Translations under genes and position numbers: made by a program | Shown here: positions 10,779 through 22,227 of the stretch, piece by piece | Position numbering within the stretch: the first letter of the stretch is position 1 | Layout of the letters: every line of letters begins with the position of its first letter | The notes under the pieces: model-generated | Seen by the model: the letters and a program-made list of their open reading frames with translations, nothing else | What the model was told of the DNA's origin: nothing | Database searches by the model: none | Assembly: GCF_003473485.1 (NCBI RefSeq) | Contig: NC_053043.1 | Coordinates: 17,451,001 to 17,515,000, forward strand | From: Medicago truncatula | Lineage: Eukaryota; Streptophyta; Magnoliopsida; Fabales; Fabaceae | Reading direction: 5' to 3' | Length of the DNA: 64,000 bases

Positions 10779-10885
10779 AGTTAACTACTGAGGTTTTCCT
10801 CGGCACTTAACTGCCGCCGGTGTCCTAAAAACTTCGGCAGTTAACTGCCGCCGGTTCCTAAAAACCTCAGTAGCAAACTGCCGAG
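10779..10885. promoter_or_regulatory. Third palindrome cluster, upstream of the minus-strand gene
   Basis: Copies of the cggcagttaactgccg palindrome lie at about 10781, 10801, 10832 and 10868, the last being part of the right terminal repeat. They lie 340-430 bp ahead of the ATG at 10441 on the minus strand. That matches the palindrome-leader-intron-ATG order seen in the two other units. Confidence 0.6.
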
Positions 10886-10946
10886 GGACATTTTTGTATT
10901 TTACTCGTGTGGCACAGCCAAACTATATGTGGGAACAACAATTCTC
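10856..10946 (-). repeat. Right terminal inverted repeat of the MULE
   Basis: Inverse of 4911-5001, ending caacaattctc immediately before the target duplication ttacttaat. It differs from the left end by a few substitutions and small gaps. Confidence 0.88.
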
Positions 10947-11049
10947 TTACTTAATTAACCCTTGCTATACACAAACATTGATTTTTTTATTTATTTTTAT
11001 TTTATGTTCAACCGTTGAATCACGATAAAATATTTTTTCTTCACATTTT

Positions 11050-11282
11050 TTCCATTTTTTTTTTTCTTTCTTTGAGATACCTTTCTTTGCAAAAACCAGT
11101 GAGCCCATAAACCCTTCACCCCCATCTCTCCTGCAATTCTCCGCCGCCGTCACATCCAGTCCGGCGACCGTCATCCACTCCGTCACATACAGGTTTGTTC
11201 CCCCCTTCTCCATTCTTCACATTCATTTGTTTCTTCCTTATTCACATTGAAATTGATTTGTGCTATCGCAACCACCACACAG
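11050..11282 (+). promoter_or_regulatory. RPS16 5' region: pyrimidine-rich leader and leader intron
   Basis: A T/C-rich tract (11041-11075) runs into a leader ending cgtcacatacag at 11190. The putative intron 11191-11282 ends cacacag. Pyrimidine-rich starts are usual for plant ribosomal protein genes. The exact transcription start cannot be read. Only about 100-150 bp separate this region from the right MULE end, so the native promoter is short or partly displaced. Confidence 0.5.
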
Positions 11283-11314
11283 GTAGTAGAAGAAAGGTTG
11301 AATTTTGGGGGAAA

Positions 11315-14107
11315 ATGGTGGTTAGAATTCGATTATCACGTTTAGGATGCAAAAACAAACCATTTTACCGTGTTATGGCTGCTGATAGCAGATCTCCGAG
11401 AGATGGAAAGCACCTCGAAGTTCTTGGTTACTATAATCCCTTACCTGGTCAAGATGGTGGCAAAAGAATGGGTATCAACTTTGATAGAGTCAAGTAAGTA
11501 GTTATTAATACTCTCACTAACTAACTAGCTCACTTTGTAGCACCGATACTTCTGATTGAAGGCATGTGTCTGACACGACATGACACTGACACATGTGATG
11601 ACAATTGATTTATAATTTGAAAATTATTACTGATGTTGGTGTGTCTCTGTAAGTGCCCAGTGTATGTGTCGGTGCTTTCCATTGAGACTTCTGATCGAAT
11701 GTGTTTGGTGTCTGAAATGAAAACGAGAAATGTGATTACCTTCAATTAATTCATTTTCTCAAATTATTGCTGAAATGTCAATATGTTAGTGTTCTGTATG
11801 GTGTATGTGTTTGTACTTTATAACTAACTTCGTAGCACTCGTGATTATAGGAAAATTATAGAGCTTCTGATCAATATGTTAGTGTTCTGTATGGTGTATG
11901 TTAGGGGACCACTGGTGTAATTTTGCCATGTTTATATTATGAATGCAAAATTATTTATACTACTCATTGTGTTAAGTAATCGACAGAATAAGTAGAGTAT
12001 ATATTCAGTAAAGGTGGTTGCAATTTTGCAGGGAAGAAAAAATATAGAGCTACTACGTAAAATTTCAATGCGTTTACAATTGCAAATTCCTAATACTCTA
12101 CAAGATTCAAAAAACATTTCTTATTACAATTTACTGTTTCTAAAACAAGCTGGAGCATCAAGGTTGGGGTATTATACAATAAAGGAGCTATGTATAATAT
12201 ATTGAAGAATATACACCATTGAGTATTGAGTACTGGATTCAATTTAGGAATTTCTCCATCATCTGTTAACTTTAGTGGACTACCATTCAGCAACATGATT
12301 TTGCTTTTAAGGTCATTATCTTTTGGTGTTAAGTGGGTACTCCTCCCTGAATGTGACATCTGATAGTTTTGTTCCAACCCAAGAACATGCCCTCTTGAGT
12401 TGATTAATGAATGAATTATCTATGTGGGTGTTGCTTTTTGCATCTTCACTTTCTCTATTACTCACATGCACGCGGTCATGAACATTGATTATGAACTTAG
12501 ACTGATTGCTTAAGTTGATTAGCAGTAATGTTACTCCATCTTGCAGAATGAAATAAATTAAGAATGGTTATAGGAATGCTCCAATGTGTTGAGCTAAAAT
12601 TCAATTTGCTAACTGTCAAAAGCTTTTGTGCACATACATGTAATGATGCTTATATGATAAAAATTTTATGCCAAATGTCAGTGTGCTGTGTTCTATATGA
12701 TTTTGTATCAGCTGAAGTTTTATAAATTTACGTGTCAAATTAGCATACTTACTCTGCCTTTTGAACAATGGGCATAAGTTCGTAAAAATGGTGAAAAAAC
12801 ATCACTAGAAGCTGAAAGAACACCTTTCCCCATAAGCTTATGCCACAAAAGTGCACTGCTCAAAATCAAATCCAAAACATAGGATTAGATATATTAAATA
12901 ATTGGCCATACATATTATAATTCTTCAACAATTTGGAAAAACAGATTTATATTACTGTTGTCTCCTTCATTTTACAATTTTTTTTTTCAATTTACACTTG
13001 CCTGTAGTAGTCAGGATTGGGAGTGAAAGTAGTGACATTAAGAAGGCCATAGTTTCCTCCAATTAAGGTCTGCCTGCAATAGACCTTAGTATTGTATCTG
13101 GATGCTAATCCAAGTTGATCTAAGTACCTACAATTAATTTAAATTTCAGAATTTCTAATTTCTCTTTTACAAAATAAAGCATAATCCTTAATTTCCAAAT
13201 GTTGGAAGGAATTTACAACAGACACCTTTGATCAGAAGCCTGTGTTTGACACTCGTAAGTGCCCGTTATGACACTAACACATGTGATTGCATTCAATTAG
13301 TTAATTTTTTAAATTATTACCAAAGTTGACATGTTTTATAAGTATCTGATGTATGTGTCTGTGCTTCCCATCAACCTTTCTGATCGAATGCGTGTCTGGT
13401 GTCTGACACGACACCGAGATATGTGATTATATTCAATTGATTCATTTATCAAATTATTACCGGTGTCGATATGTCTGTGTTGTGTCTGTTGTGTTTGGTG
13501 TCTGTGTAAGTGCTTCATAGCTAACTAACACTTTTTTTTATACCAATTCCTTCTGGGTGCGTGGAAATGGATTCTCTCATGTGTAATTTACTCATGAGAT
13601 ACTAAAGTGTGATCTCTTACCATTCAAATTTGTTCCATTTAAATTCCTTTGGATCGAAAATGGTATATGATAGAACATTATGACATAATTTGATTCATGT
13701 AGCCGACCCCACTTAGTGAGATAAGGCTTGGTTGTTGTTGTAAATCCCTCATGTGTTTGTCTCTTTGTGAATGGTGAGAGATCACACTTTACTCTCCCAT
13801 GTGTAAAATACACACGAGAGAGGATCCATTCACGTTTGTATGTATGTATGTATGTATGAATCTTATAGTGTTGTTTTTCTTTTTATGTTTTAGGTATTGG
13901 CTTTCTGTTGGAGCTCAGCCTTCAAATCCCGTCGAGCGTCTTCTGTTTCGAGCAGGGTTACTTCCTCCACCGCCGACTGTGGCCATGGCCCGTAAAGGGG
14001 GACCCCGTGACATGCGTCCTGTTGATGCGTTAACCGGGCGTATCATTGGTCAACAGAAGCCTCCTAGTTCCAACAACAGTGACACTGCCGTAATTGAAAA
14101 CCCTTGA
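11315..14107 (+). CDS. RPS16: Ribosomal protein S16, organellar type (RPS16)
   Basis: Coding exons are 11315-11493 and 13894-14107, 130 aa in total. The join gives ...[25 protein letters not shown]. The start [20 protein letters not shown] and the block [17 protein letters not shown] are the bS16 core, and the tail is eukaryote-specific. The product belongs to the small subunit of bacterial-type ribosomes. In Medicago the plastid genome is reported to have lost rps16, with a nuclear RPS16 serving both mitochondria and plastids; this gene is of that type. No separate N-terminal presequence is seen, which matches known members whose targeting signal lies in the mature region. A leader intron is likely (donor acag|gttt near 11191, acceptor cacacag near 11282). 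The MULE ends about 100 bp upstream of the T-rich and CT-rich leader. Confidence 0.92.
11545..13505. repeat. Dispersed short repeats within the RPS16 intron
   Basis: At least four related segments (about 11545-11680, 11690-11770, 13228-13350, 13360-13510) share ggtgtctgacacgacac, catgtgattacattcaattaattcattt and aattattaccggtgtcgatatgt. The same motif recurs at about 29650, 31880 and 63800. The segments are probably degenerate copies of one short mobile sequence. A short (ATGT)n run lies at 13837-13858. Confidence 0.55.
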
Positions 14108-14159
14108 AATCTTGTGTTTCCATTGCTGTCTTTAAGAAAAGAATAAGCTGTTATATGAT

Positions 14160-17100
14160 TACATGTAGTTGAAACTTGAAGCCGTTGATTTCAATTGGTA
14201 GATTGTCTTGTTGAAACTTGAACCTTTAGTGAATGTAGTTAATTTGATTTTAAACTTTCTGTACTGTACTCCTAGTTGGTTTATTTGTTGATGCAACACA
14301 GGATTTTGAAATATAACCTGTTTATACTGTTTCTGCTGTGAATGCATTTATTGGAACTGTGCTGTGATGTTGTTTATCTGAGGTGTTTTTCATGCTAACT
14401 TGGGGTGCTGTTTGTTGTTTTGGTTAGTTAAGTGGCAATAATCGTATGCGTTTCTTGTTGTATATTATTTGTTTAGAATGGCTCCAAATCAACCTTAAGA
14501 ATCAGCATACTTTGAGCGTTGTTTAGATTTTTCTGTTAATGCAGATTGGTTTTGGTTGTTTAAATAATTTGTTGGGCAGAGCTATTTATTAGGAATTCTA
14601 GTCTATCTTGAGTTGACTATTATTATCGTAAATTCTTGTTGACACAATGATGGTTTGAAATTTAATTAATTTAATCTAGTTGTTTAGGTCCATAGGAAGA
14701 AATTGCATTCTAGCATTCTTATGCTAGAACTGACTTAGTATGAGGTGGAACTATTTTGTTTTTTGAACTAAATAAAGTGTATCACAGTGTACGCGTAGGT
14801 GTGATGGGATCAGTTGTAAATCACGAGGGATAAGTTGAAAACTGGAAAATGGTCTCTAGTTGTTGTAGTTATAAGATTTGACTTGCCTCAACTGGAGAGT
14901 TCATCTCTGGATAAGGATTATGATAGAATTTTTTTGTTTTGAGACAACACGAAGTGTACTGCAGGCTGCTCTGTAACAAAAGAGGTTTCAAAGAAAAAAC
15001 ACACCGGCAATAAGTAGGGGCTTTGAAGTTTCCTGCTAGAGCCTCAATAGATGATTCTTCTTCTGAATAATCAGTTCAAGCAAGAGGGAAAATGTCGGAT
15101 TATTCTCAGACCTTATCTATTCTCTCAGCTGTTACATTTTGGATTATTTTAGTTTCGTTAGACTTGTGATTCTGTTAATTGGCGACATCTTAAGGAGAGA
15201 CACAATGAGTTCCTTACAAGTGTAGCATGGTTATTTATCATTGGATAGAAGAATTCAATATCAGATGATTGTGTATTTTCAAGAGCAACTGGGATAAAGT
15301 ACTATCAGAGATTCGAAAGCATGTCCCTTGATTTGAAACTAATGCATATAACACAAGTGAAAATCCTAACTCTGCCTCTAGCTGGTGCCTCTAGCTGGTG
15401 CTTCCTCCATTCATTGTGGCGGTTCATTTTGAAGCATAATTGACTGAGGGATAGGTAGCATTGCTAACATAAGGTTTATTTTATGTCTTTGAGGGTGTGA
15501 CTGTTTCATTATGCGGAGGGTGCAATTAACACTTGTCGTTGGAGTGCACTAATTGTGAGACAATTTTGAACCATCAGTCCATCAGCCAAATTCTATATCG
15601 TCTATAGAAGCTAACTCCGCCACAGCATCTCAACTAGCACCACCCAAAAATAAGTGGAGCCTCCCTGAAATGTCAGGTGTGTGTTATTTGCTTTTACTTT
15701 TTAAGTTTATGAATATTGAATTATTTAGATTTCCCCTTTTCAAATCCAAATGATGAGGTGAGCGCTTTGTCGTCACTCAAGCTCTATTTTTCATTTTGAT
15801 CAAAATGTATTTGTTGTTTTGTAAGCTTTCAATATCAACTTGGCCTTGCATTATTTTGCTCAATAATAAGCGTGTGATAACTGCATCCATAGCGCTAGGA
15901 TTCCAGATATTTTTTTGAACCTTCGGAACTTACTTGACATGATTGATTTCATATTTTATGTCTTGAATGATGATGCCAATATGCAATGATAAAGGTGAGG
16001 GTCAGCATCTCTGATTTGGTTTAAGATGTTGACTGAACTTGGATCTTCCCTTGTGCACAAGTTGTCCAAGAATTCAGAATTATGTGTTTATTTTTCTTAT
16101 ACTGATTACATTGTTTCTGGTTCTGATTCTGAAGGCACTGCCCTTTGAGTTTTCCTGTAAAAGTATTTCTAATTCTCTTTTGAAGTTTGAACAACTTCGT
16201 TTTGAGTTTTCTTTTGTAGTTTTATTTGACTCTTTTCCCATAAGTATGTATGGTTTTATTGCAAATAGTAACACATGCCTGGACTCCTAGTTTATTGCTG
16301 ATGTTTTTTTTTTTTTTAAACGGCTAATCTTATTAAAGCAAACCCGTGCAAGACGCACTTGGCTGCAAAATCAACATACACTGATGCCGCACTTGGCTCT
16401 ATAAGTTTTTTGCTGATACTGATTAATATTTTATCAAATAAGCTACCTATCTATCACACAAAGGAAATGCATGAGCTGTGAATGGTGACACAGTGTTAAA
16501 GTGGGCAACATCTATTGCCATTTATACTTTTCATGTGTAGGATGTTGGTCTTTGTTAAGCATCTTACATCCACTAAAGTTGATGTTAGATAAATAGAAAC
16601 GGTAGCAGGGAATTAGTTGGTCATGGGTGCACTAACAGAAATGCAAGGACAGAGGTTTTTTAGGGACGTGAGTTGTAACAACATGCACTTGTGGCAAGTG
16701 ATTAAGATAGGAACTAAAAGGGAGGGAATGAGGTAGAATATAAATGTAGTGTAAGGAAAGTGACGAGGTAATAATGAACTGGGTGGCAAGCAAGGTTGCA
16801 ATTTCTTGAAATGTTATTGCATTTTTGTCTCTCTGTTTTTCATCTTATACTTGCACATTTCTTCATGTTCTCTGGTACCTCTTCAAATTAGTCGTAGAGT
16901 GCAATATCAACAGGGAACCGTTTTTCAGTTCTGAAATCAATGACCTACATAGTTTCTTTGTCAGTTGAAACTTGAACAGCAAAGTATTCAATAATCTAAA
17001 GTTTAGTTATGTTTTACATAACATTATAATTGTTGCAGTTCCATGCTCAATTAACTCTCTAGTTACCACTTTTTCCTTTTCTTTATTTTCTCTCTTTTTC

Positions 17101-18480
17101 TATAGCTGTAATGTACTCAACTGCTCAAGAAATTGTGACGGTCCGCAAGTGAAAAATCCAACGGAAAGAATAAAAAATGGTGAAGATAATAATTTTTTTT
17201 TCAACAAAAGGGAATATAGTATAGCCCATGAAAAAGCTTACATAATAAAAAACATGAAAAAGCAATGACTGATTTTTTAAGTGAGTAGTAGAGTGTAAAA
17301 GTTCAACTGAACAAGGTGAAGTTTTAGACTGAGTTTCTTTTCAACATGATCATTGATTTCGATCACTTACAGCTGCTGAGTTTGAAACTTATTTTGATTT
17401 ACAATTTTAAAAGAAACCTTGGTGTTTATCTGAACTAAAATTGAATGCCATTTACTAGAAAGTTCATGGAGGAATAGGTTATGTAAGACTTAAAAATGTT
17501 TCAGCAGAATTGTATTACACATTTTTATCAAGGGATCTCACATCCCTAAAATAAGATGTGTGTTTTGGAGTAAAATACAATGGTTAATCAAAAACATCAG
17601 TTGAATATACATTATGGTGAGTGAGAATTGATAAAGCTATAATGAGTCAATCATTTTAGGAGTCATTTTTGTGATAAATACGAGATTTGTCAATTTACTC
17701 CGATCTATTTCTTTTAGAGCAAGTAAGTTAGCACTTACCAAACCTTAAATAAACCAATATCTAAAACCCATAACCAAATTAAATTCTTCCGGACATGGTC
17801 TAGAGCAAAGAAGAAAGGAGTGTTTCGACTATAAATGGTCTCAAATTCAGCACATGTGTCAGAGACGTTTGTCGGGTGGAGATGGCGTTGGGGTTAGCAG
17901 CGGACGACATTAGTTTCACACACAAACTCTTACAAGAAGCCAGACACTCTTGGGAAAGTTAATCAAACAATGTAAAAACTAAACTTGAAAACAATCTACA
18001 ATCCAAACATAAAAGAAAGAAAACATAGATACACCAACTATATCTAACTAACATAATACTAACAGTACTAATCTTATCCATTAAAAAAAAAAAACTACAT
18101 ATGATTGTGAATGGCCGGTAGGTCCCGTGAAGTTATCTACAATACTACATGTATTGATAACATCAAGAATGACCCAATTTAGTCCCGCACAATCTGTTCG
18201 AGCTAATTTTGTAGTAAAAAATAAGTCATTATTCCTTAAATTTTTTTATATGGAGGACAAATTAGGCCTTCGTTCATTATAACACAGACTATACTGTCCT
18301 CTTATAACAATGTTAGAGACTAATTTGACTCGAGAGAAAACTGTGACAGACCATATTAAGTCTCCGGTCTAAGACTAATAACATTTCATTGAAGAAGATT
18401 TGAAATTAAGCAGCTAGAATCAAAATAATCAAGACTGTGATTACTAACAAACGTTTGATTACAAAATAGTGACAGTAACC
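14160..18480. other. Gene-poor stretch downstream of RPS16
   Basis: No exon chain, domain or element with clear ends could be supported. 14110-14400 is probably RPS16 3' UTR and flank. A T-run followed by cggctaatcttattaaagc near 16307-16350 resembles the 3' end of a retroposed element. A small direct duplication of tgcctctagctgg lies at 15374-15400. The rest is AT-rich, non-coding by eye. Confidence 0.45.
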
Positions 18481-18527
18481 ACTTGATTAGGAGCAGAAAC
18501 CCTACTACATTTACCACACCCCCTAAT

Positions 18528-18749
18528 TTACTTAAATTTGTAAAACAACAATGGAATCAAACTCAACAAAATTCCAATCATCAACAATAAGTTTAGAAAT
18601 TTCAACCGGCGAAGTTTTGCTTTGAGTTCCTTCAATTGATTATTCATCTTGATGAAATCAACTTCAAGGCTTCTTCGACAAATGTCTGTACCAACTGATA
18701 CATTTTGCACAAAAGGTCCTTCAGGACCATCTGAACTCCATGCTGCCAT
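18528..18749 (-). CDS. Small tail-anchored membrane protein, paralogue 1 (73 aa)
   Basis: The product begins MAAWSSDGPEGPFVQNVSVG, continues with a charged helical segment (EVDFIKMNNQLKELKAKLRR) and ends in a single hydrophobic helix with a short KFK tail. That is the layout of a tail-anchored protein. The ATG at 18749 is chosen because the upstream frame only adds a TTG-led extension and both paralogues begin at the same MA(A/V)W. The exon follows an acceptor (ttatttag|ggtttgatca). A leader exon with donor gtaccttcc lies at about 18908-18990, as in the 40.6 kb paralogue. Family unknown; the N-terminal DGPEG and VSVG words are conserved in all three copies. Location in a membrane is inferred. 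Confidence 0.72.
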   Translation of the reverse strand: MAAWSSDGPEGPFVQNVSVGTDICRRSLEVDFIKMNNQLKELKAKLRRLKFLNLLLMIGILLSLIPLLFYKFK

Positions 18750-18907
18750 TTCTTGATTGATCAAACCCTAAATAAAAAAATAAAAAAAAGATCAAATTTC
18801 AAGGAAATGAAAGCTGTGTTTGGGAAATGGGTTTTATTTTATGATAAGCTATCTGCAAAGATTCTGTTTGGGAAAGAGAGAAAAGAGATTAATGGATTAT
18901 GGAAGGT

Positions 18908-18995
18908 ACCTTACTGAACTGGAGTGTAGAGATGTTCCTTCGCTTTCTTCTTCAATGGAATGGTTTGAACGGTGAAGATCGAAGAACATGGGACG
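18908..18995 (-). promoter_or_regulatory. Leader exon of the 18.5 kb small membrane protein gene
   Basis: On the minus strand this reads gaagaagaaagcgaaggaac ... ttcagtaag|gtaccttcc. The same donor context (gag|gtaccttcc) and a GA-rich leader lie at about 41070-41130 before the 40.6 kb paralogue. Conservation of donor and distance supports a real leader intron. Confidence 0.5.
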
Positions 18996-19075
18996 ACAAT
19001 GAAACTGTTAATTGCTTTTCTATGTCATTTTAACTGAGTTCTGACCCCAATTTTTTTTACCGTTGCAAACCAAGA

Positions 19076-19097
19076 ATATATATATATATATATATAT
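19076..19097. repeat. (AT)n microsatellite
   Basis: Simple alternating TA/AT tract of about 22 bp, directly left of a small foldback element. Confidence 0.8.
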
Positions 19098-19103
19098 TAG
19101 GAG

Positions 19104-19257
19104 AAAACTTATCTTAGATACAATTCCTTATACGCTTTTTCGTATGGTTCTTAACTAAATTCACCATAATTTTCTCAAAGTTTGTTATATCCAAAAAAAT
19201 ATATTTATTTAGTTAAGAATCATACGAAAAACATCTAAGGAATTGTACCAAGTTTTT
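19104..19257. mobile_element. Small foldback MITE
   Basis: The arms acttatcttagatacaattc...ttcttaactaaat and atttagttaagaatcatacg...gaattgtaccaagt are inverted repeats of about 55 bp around a 45-bp loop. No coding capacity and no certain target duplication. Confidence 0.7.
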
Positions 19258-19259
19258 AT

Positions 19260-19900
19260 TTTATTTTTTATTAATAGACTTTTACCCACCTGCTATTTGG
19301 GGATCTTCTGATTTACCCTCCTATGCAAAAAAAAAAAAACTTGGAGATTCCCCCATTAAAGTAAAGATTTTTTGGTTTACCCCAACAGTCAACAGTCATC
19401 ATCTGATTGGATAAATTTGATGACATGGCGTGCTGACACGATATTTATTTATTTTTAATTTCCAAGTGGCATAATTTTAAAAAAGAAAAAATTTAAAAAA
19501 CAAAAAAACTTTTTTATAAACACAAAAAATCATTTTATTTTGAAAAAAATCTGAACTTTTTTTAATTTTGATTTTTTTTTAAAACCCCAAATTATTTAAA
19601 AACATTCATATTTTTTTAATTTAATTTTTGTTTTCATTAATTTTGATAATTAAATTTCAGAACTTTTAAATATCTTCTTAATTTAAAAAAAAGATTCTGA
19701 ATTATTTTTTTTTCTAATTTTTTAAATTTCAAAATAAAAACCCCCATATTTTTTAAAAACATTGAGTTACACTTAAATTTATTTAAAATTTTACAATAAT
19801 ATCAAAATTACCTTCTTATTTAAATTTTCTCAAAATCTTGAATCATTGTTACTCTAATCTAAACTTTCACCCTCTTTCACCAACAATCATGAATATTCAA
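19260..19900. other. AT-rich intergenic DNA
   Basis: Long A and T runs with no exon signal. It ends at the truncated LTR that begins at 19903. Confidence 0.4.
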
Positions 19901-19902
19901 TC

Positions 19903-20415
19903 TGAAGGTGAGAAAAGCACACAAGATGACAAAATCTGATGTTGTAGATTCTGAATCAGAGTCTGAATTCAATGGAAATAAAGAACACGCAAATAAAAGA
20001 TAAAGAGTCTGAGAGAGATGAAAGATACAAAACAATTTATACTGGTTCCTCCTACAAAACAAGAGTACTCCAGTCCCTTTGCACTTCCAAGGGATTTCAC
20101 TATAATCAATCTTGAATACAATTTTCTCAAGGACACAATAAGAGACTTCTATGCTCTAGGACAAATTACCTAAAGACTTCTTTTGCTAAAGCACCCCCTA
20201 CAAGAGACTTACCTTGCTTAAGCACAACTGCTTAAGACTTTACCATGCTCAATCACAACTAACTGAGACTTCCAAGGTGCTCAAGGTTTCACAAGGAGAC
20301 TTATATGCTCAAGCACGCAGGCAAGAGACTTTCTAAAATGTTTACCCCAACTGCAAACAAATTAATTTGTTCTTACACTCTTTCTAACTAGTGAGTGTAA
20401 ACTGAACAAATGAAA
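19903..20415 (-). mobile_element. Truncated copia-type LTR, minus strand
   Basis: Read on the minus strand it matches the 3' third of the solo LTR at 1469-2900. It has the same agtctcttg/gagca repeats, a shared segment around gattatagtgaaat and ccttggaagtgcaaagggac, and the end gcttttctcaccttca. The 5' part is missing. It is a fragment in opposite orientation to the first copy. Confidence 0.7.
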
Positions 20416-20429
20416 GTTGACTATCATAG

Positions 20430-22200
20430 TATAACATTTTTTTTTTATAATTTATGTCAACTATTGAAAATTTAAAAGTTGACTATCTTTTAGTTGAACA
20501 TTTTTGAGTGATAAATTTGCACATAACAATCTATTACTTTTACTTTTCAAATTTAAATTTTAAAAATATTAAAATATAAAATACAACGAAATACAAAAGA
20601 AAAATGAAAATGAACAAAGATAAGATATCATTAATTATATTTTTTGGGGTCATGTTCTAACAAGTGCTCTAAATATGTTGTCACAGAAAGCTAGAAAGGG
20701 AAAGTTTGTCTTAAATACTACAAGTTAAACACTAAACAAGCAAAGTAATAAATACACATGTATATATGCAAAAGTTTCTTCTTTTGATTTTTAAACAAGA
20801 TCATAATGGCATTTATTAACTTTTTTTTTTTTTTTAATTCAATCCTATTTTATTGGAAAGTTTAGGGACCTTATGGCAATCAGTTTTTCTAACAATATCA
20901 TAACGACATTTGTTAACATTTCGGAAGTGTGTAGTGCCGAAGTCAATAAGAGAGAAAAATAAAATATAGGCTGAAAGTTGTATGCATATACGATGTTGTG
21001 TATAAGAACATCAAGTGGCACAAATCTAACCAAATACTTGTTATATTTTATAACAAGACCAAGATCATTTTTTGTTATTATTAGTTTGTAAATCTTTCAC
21101 TTTCAATCATATAACTTGTCGCAGGCCATTCTTAGGATGAGTTGCTTTCTTCTACTCAAGGAGGGGTGATCTATACTACTGGGTTGGAAGTTGCTTCAGG
21201 GTTTGGGGTTGGCAGTACATATAAACGTCTTAAATATCTTGCTTATATTAAGGTACACGACACTTCGTGCCGTTGGAATATTTTTTTTAATGTATAGATG
21301 TGGAACAACAGTTAACTATTGTCGTGAAAGAGCCAAATGCCCGTTAATTAACTGCTGTTGGAGACATTTGAGTAATTTCCTAGTGTTTTTCATTAAACTA
21401 TGAAGTTTAAACATCAACTTTCAAGTAGAAATTATAAATATAAGGAAATCTAATATGCGCCTTTATGACCATATTAAAAAGTAGAAATTATATATTAAAA
21501 ATTGTGTCAATCTTTAAAGTGTGTCATAAGGATACATATTGAAAATTATATATTGGAAATCTAAGCTCGAAAGTGTATTTGGTACAAATTTTGAACTAAA
21601 TACATTAATTTTTGTTGACAAATTTTTGTTTATATTTTGGGACGGAGGGAGTATGTCATAAGTTATTTTTGGCTGAATTGTAAAGTGTCACAACCCTAGT
21701 AGTTAAAAAACAGATATTGACTCGAAAGTCTTAGGTTAAAACCTTGTTAATACTCTTAAAAGAAGATAAATATAAGGAAAATGCTAACTAGTGACTACGG
21801 AGCAATTGATAAGGAATATAAAAGGAAATATTACTTTGAAAATTGTGTATTTAAAAAGTGTTATTTTCAATGCAAATTTTATATTTTTTCTAATTTTAGT
21901 TTCTTAACGAGTGTTTTGGACCGGTTACTAAGACCTACGGCTACACATAAATAAATATTTTTAGCTTTAAGATATTCCCGCGTTGACGTGGGGCATCAAC
22001 ACTGCATCCTAAAAGTGACTAAACCACCATATGGAAGCTGTCAAGAAGCAACCAAGCTCCATTATTAGAAAGAAACACTAATAAACAAATCAATCAATTA
22101 TTGTAAAGAAAGTGCCACGAAATCAACGCTTAAATTCATTGTTCACAGTATTAACATATGCTTTTTTTGAAGTGATAGATTCATTCACGTTGCCATATCC
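20430..22200. other. Upstream region of the TNL gene, with a Stowaway-type end
   Basis: No gene is seen. Near 21640-21653 the words gggacggagggagta are the usual end of Stowaway/Mariner MITEs, but I could not find the matching left end, so the element is truncated or diverged. The last 200 bp before 22228 should hold the TNL promoter; no certain TATA box was assigned. Confidence 0.4.
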
Positions 22201-22227
22201 AATCCTCTAAACACTAGGTATATTCAG

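Larger units (their letters stand above)
4911..10946 (+). mobile_element. Complete Mutator-like element (MULE), 6,036 bp
   Basis: The ends are long inverted repeats: left GAGAATTGCTGTTCCCACAT, and the right end read inversely GAGAATTGTTGTTCCCACAT. Similarity continues for about 90 bp through gtgccacacgagtaaaatac. The element is flanked by the perfect 9-bp duplication TTACTTAAT (4902-4910 and 10947-10955), the classic Mutator signature. Inside are a plant-mobile-domain gene (5779-8131), a PB1-like amino-terminal remnant (9061-9327), two foldbacks (9419-9985) and a small gene on the minus strand (10196-10441). Each of the three genes has a palindrome-rich promoter and an intron in its leader. 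No full MURA-type transposase is present, so the copy is probably non-autonomous. The unfilled site at about 1151-1160 confirms the insertion. Confidence 0.92.
4222..10961. mobile_element. Second copy of the 943-1164 MITE, split by two nested insertions
   Basis: Pieces 4222-4327, 4835-4910 and 10947-10961 read in order reproduce the 943-1164 element from gggttaat to attaaccc. The similarity continues on the right into flanking sequence (tacacaaacatt, then ccgttgaatcacgataaa), so the whole neighbourhood was duplicated, not just the element. The gaps are filled by the MITE at 4337-4825 and the MULE at 4911-10946. Confidence 0.75.

Noticed and set aside
18750..18764. Upstream extension (MINQE-like) of the small membrane protein
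   Set aside because: The first codon is TTG, and both paralogues support the internal ATG of MA(A/V)W.
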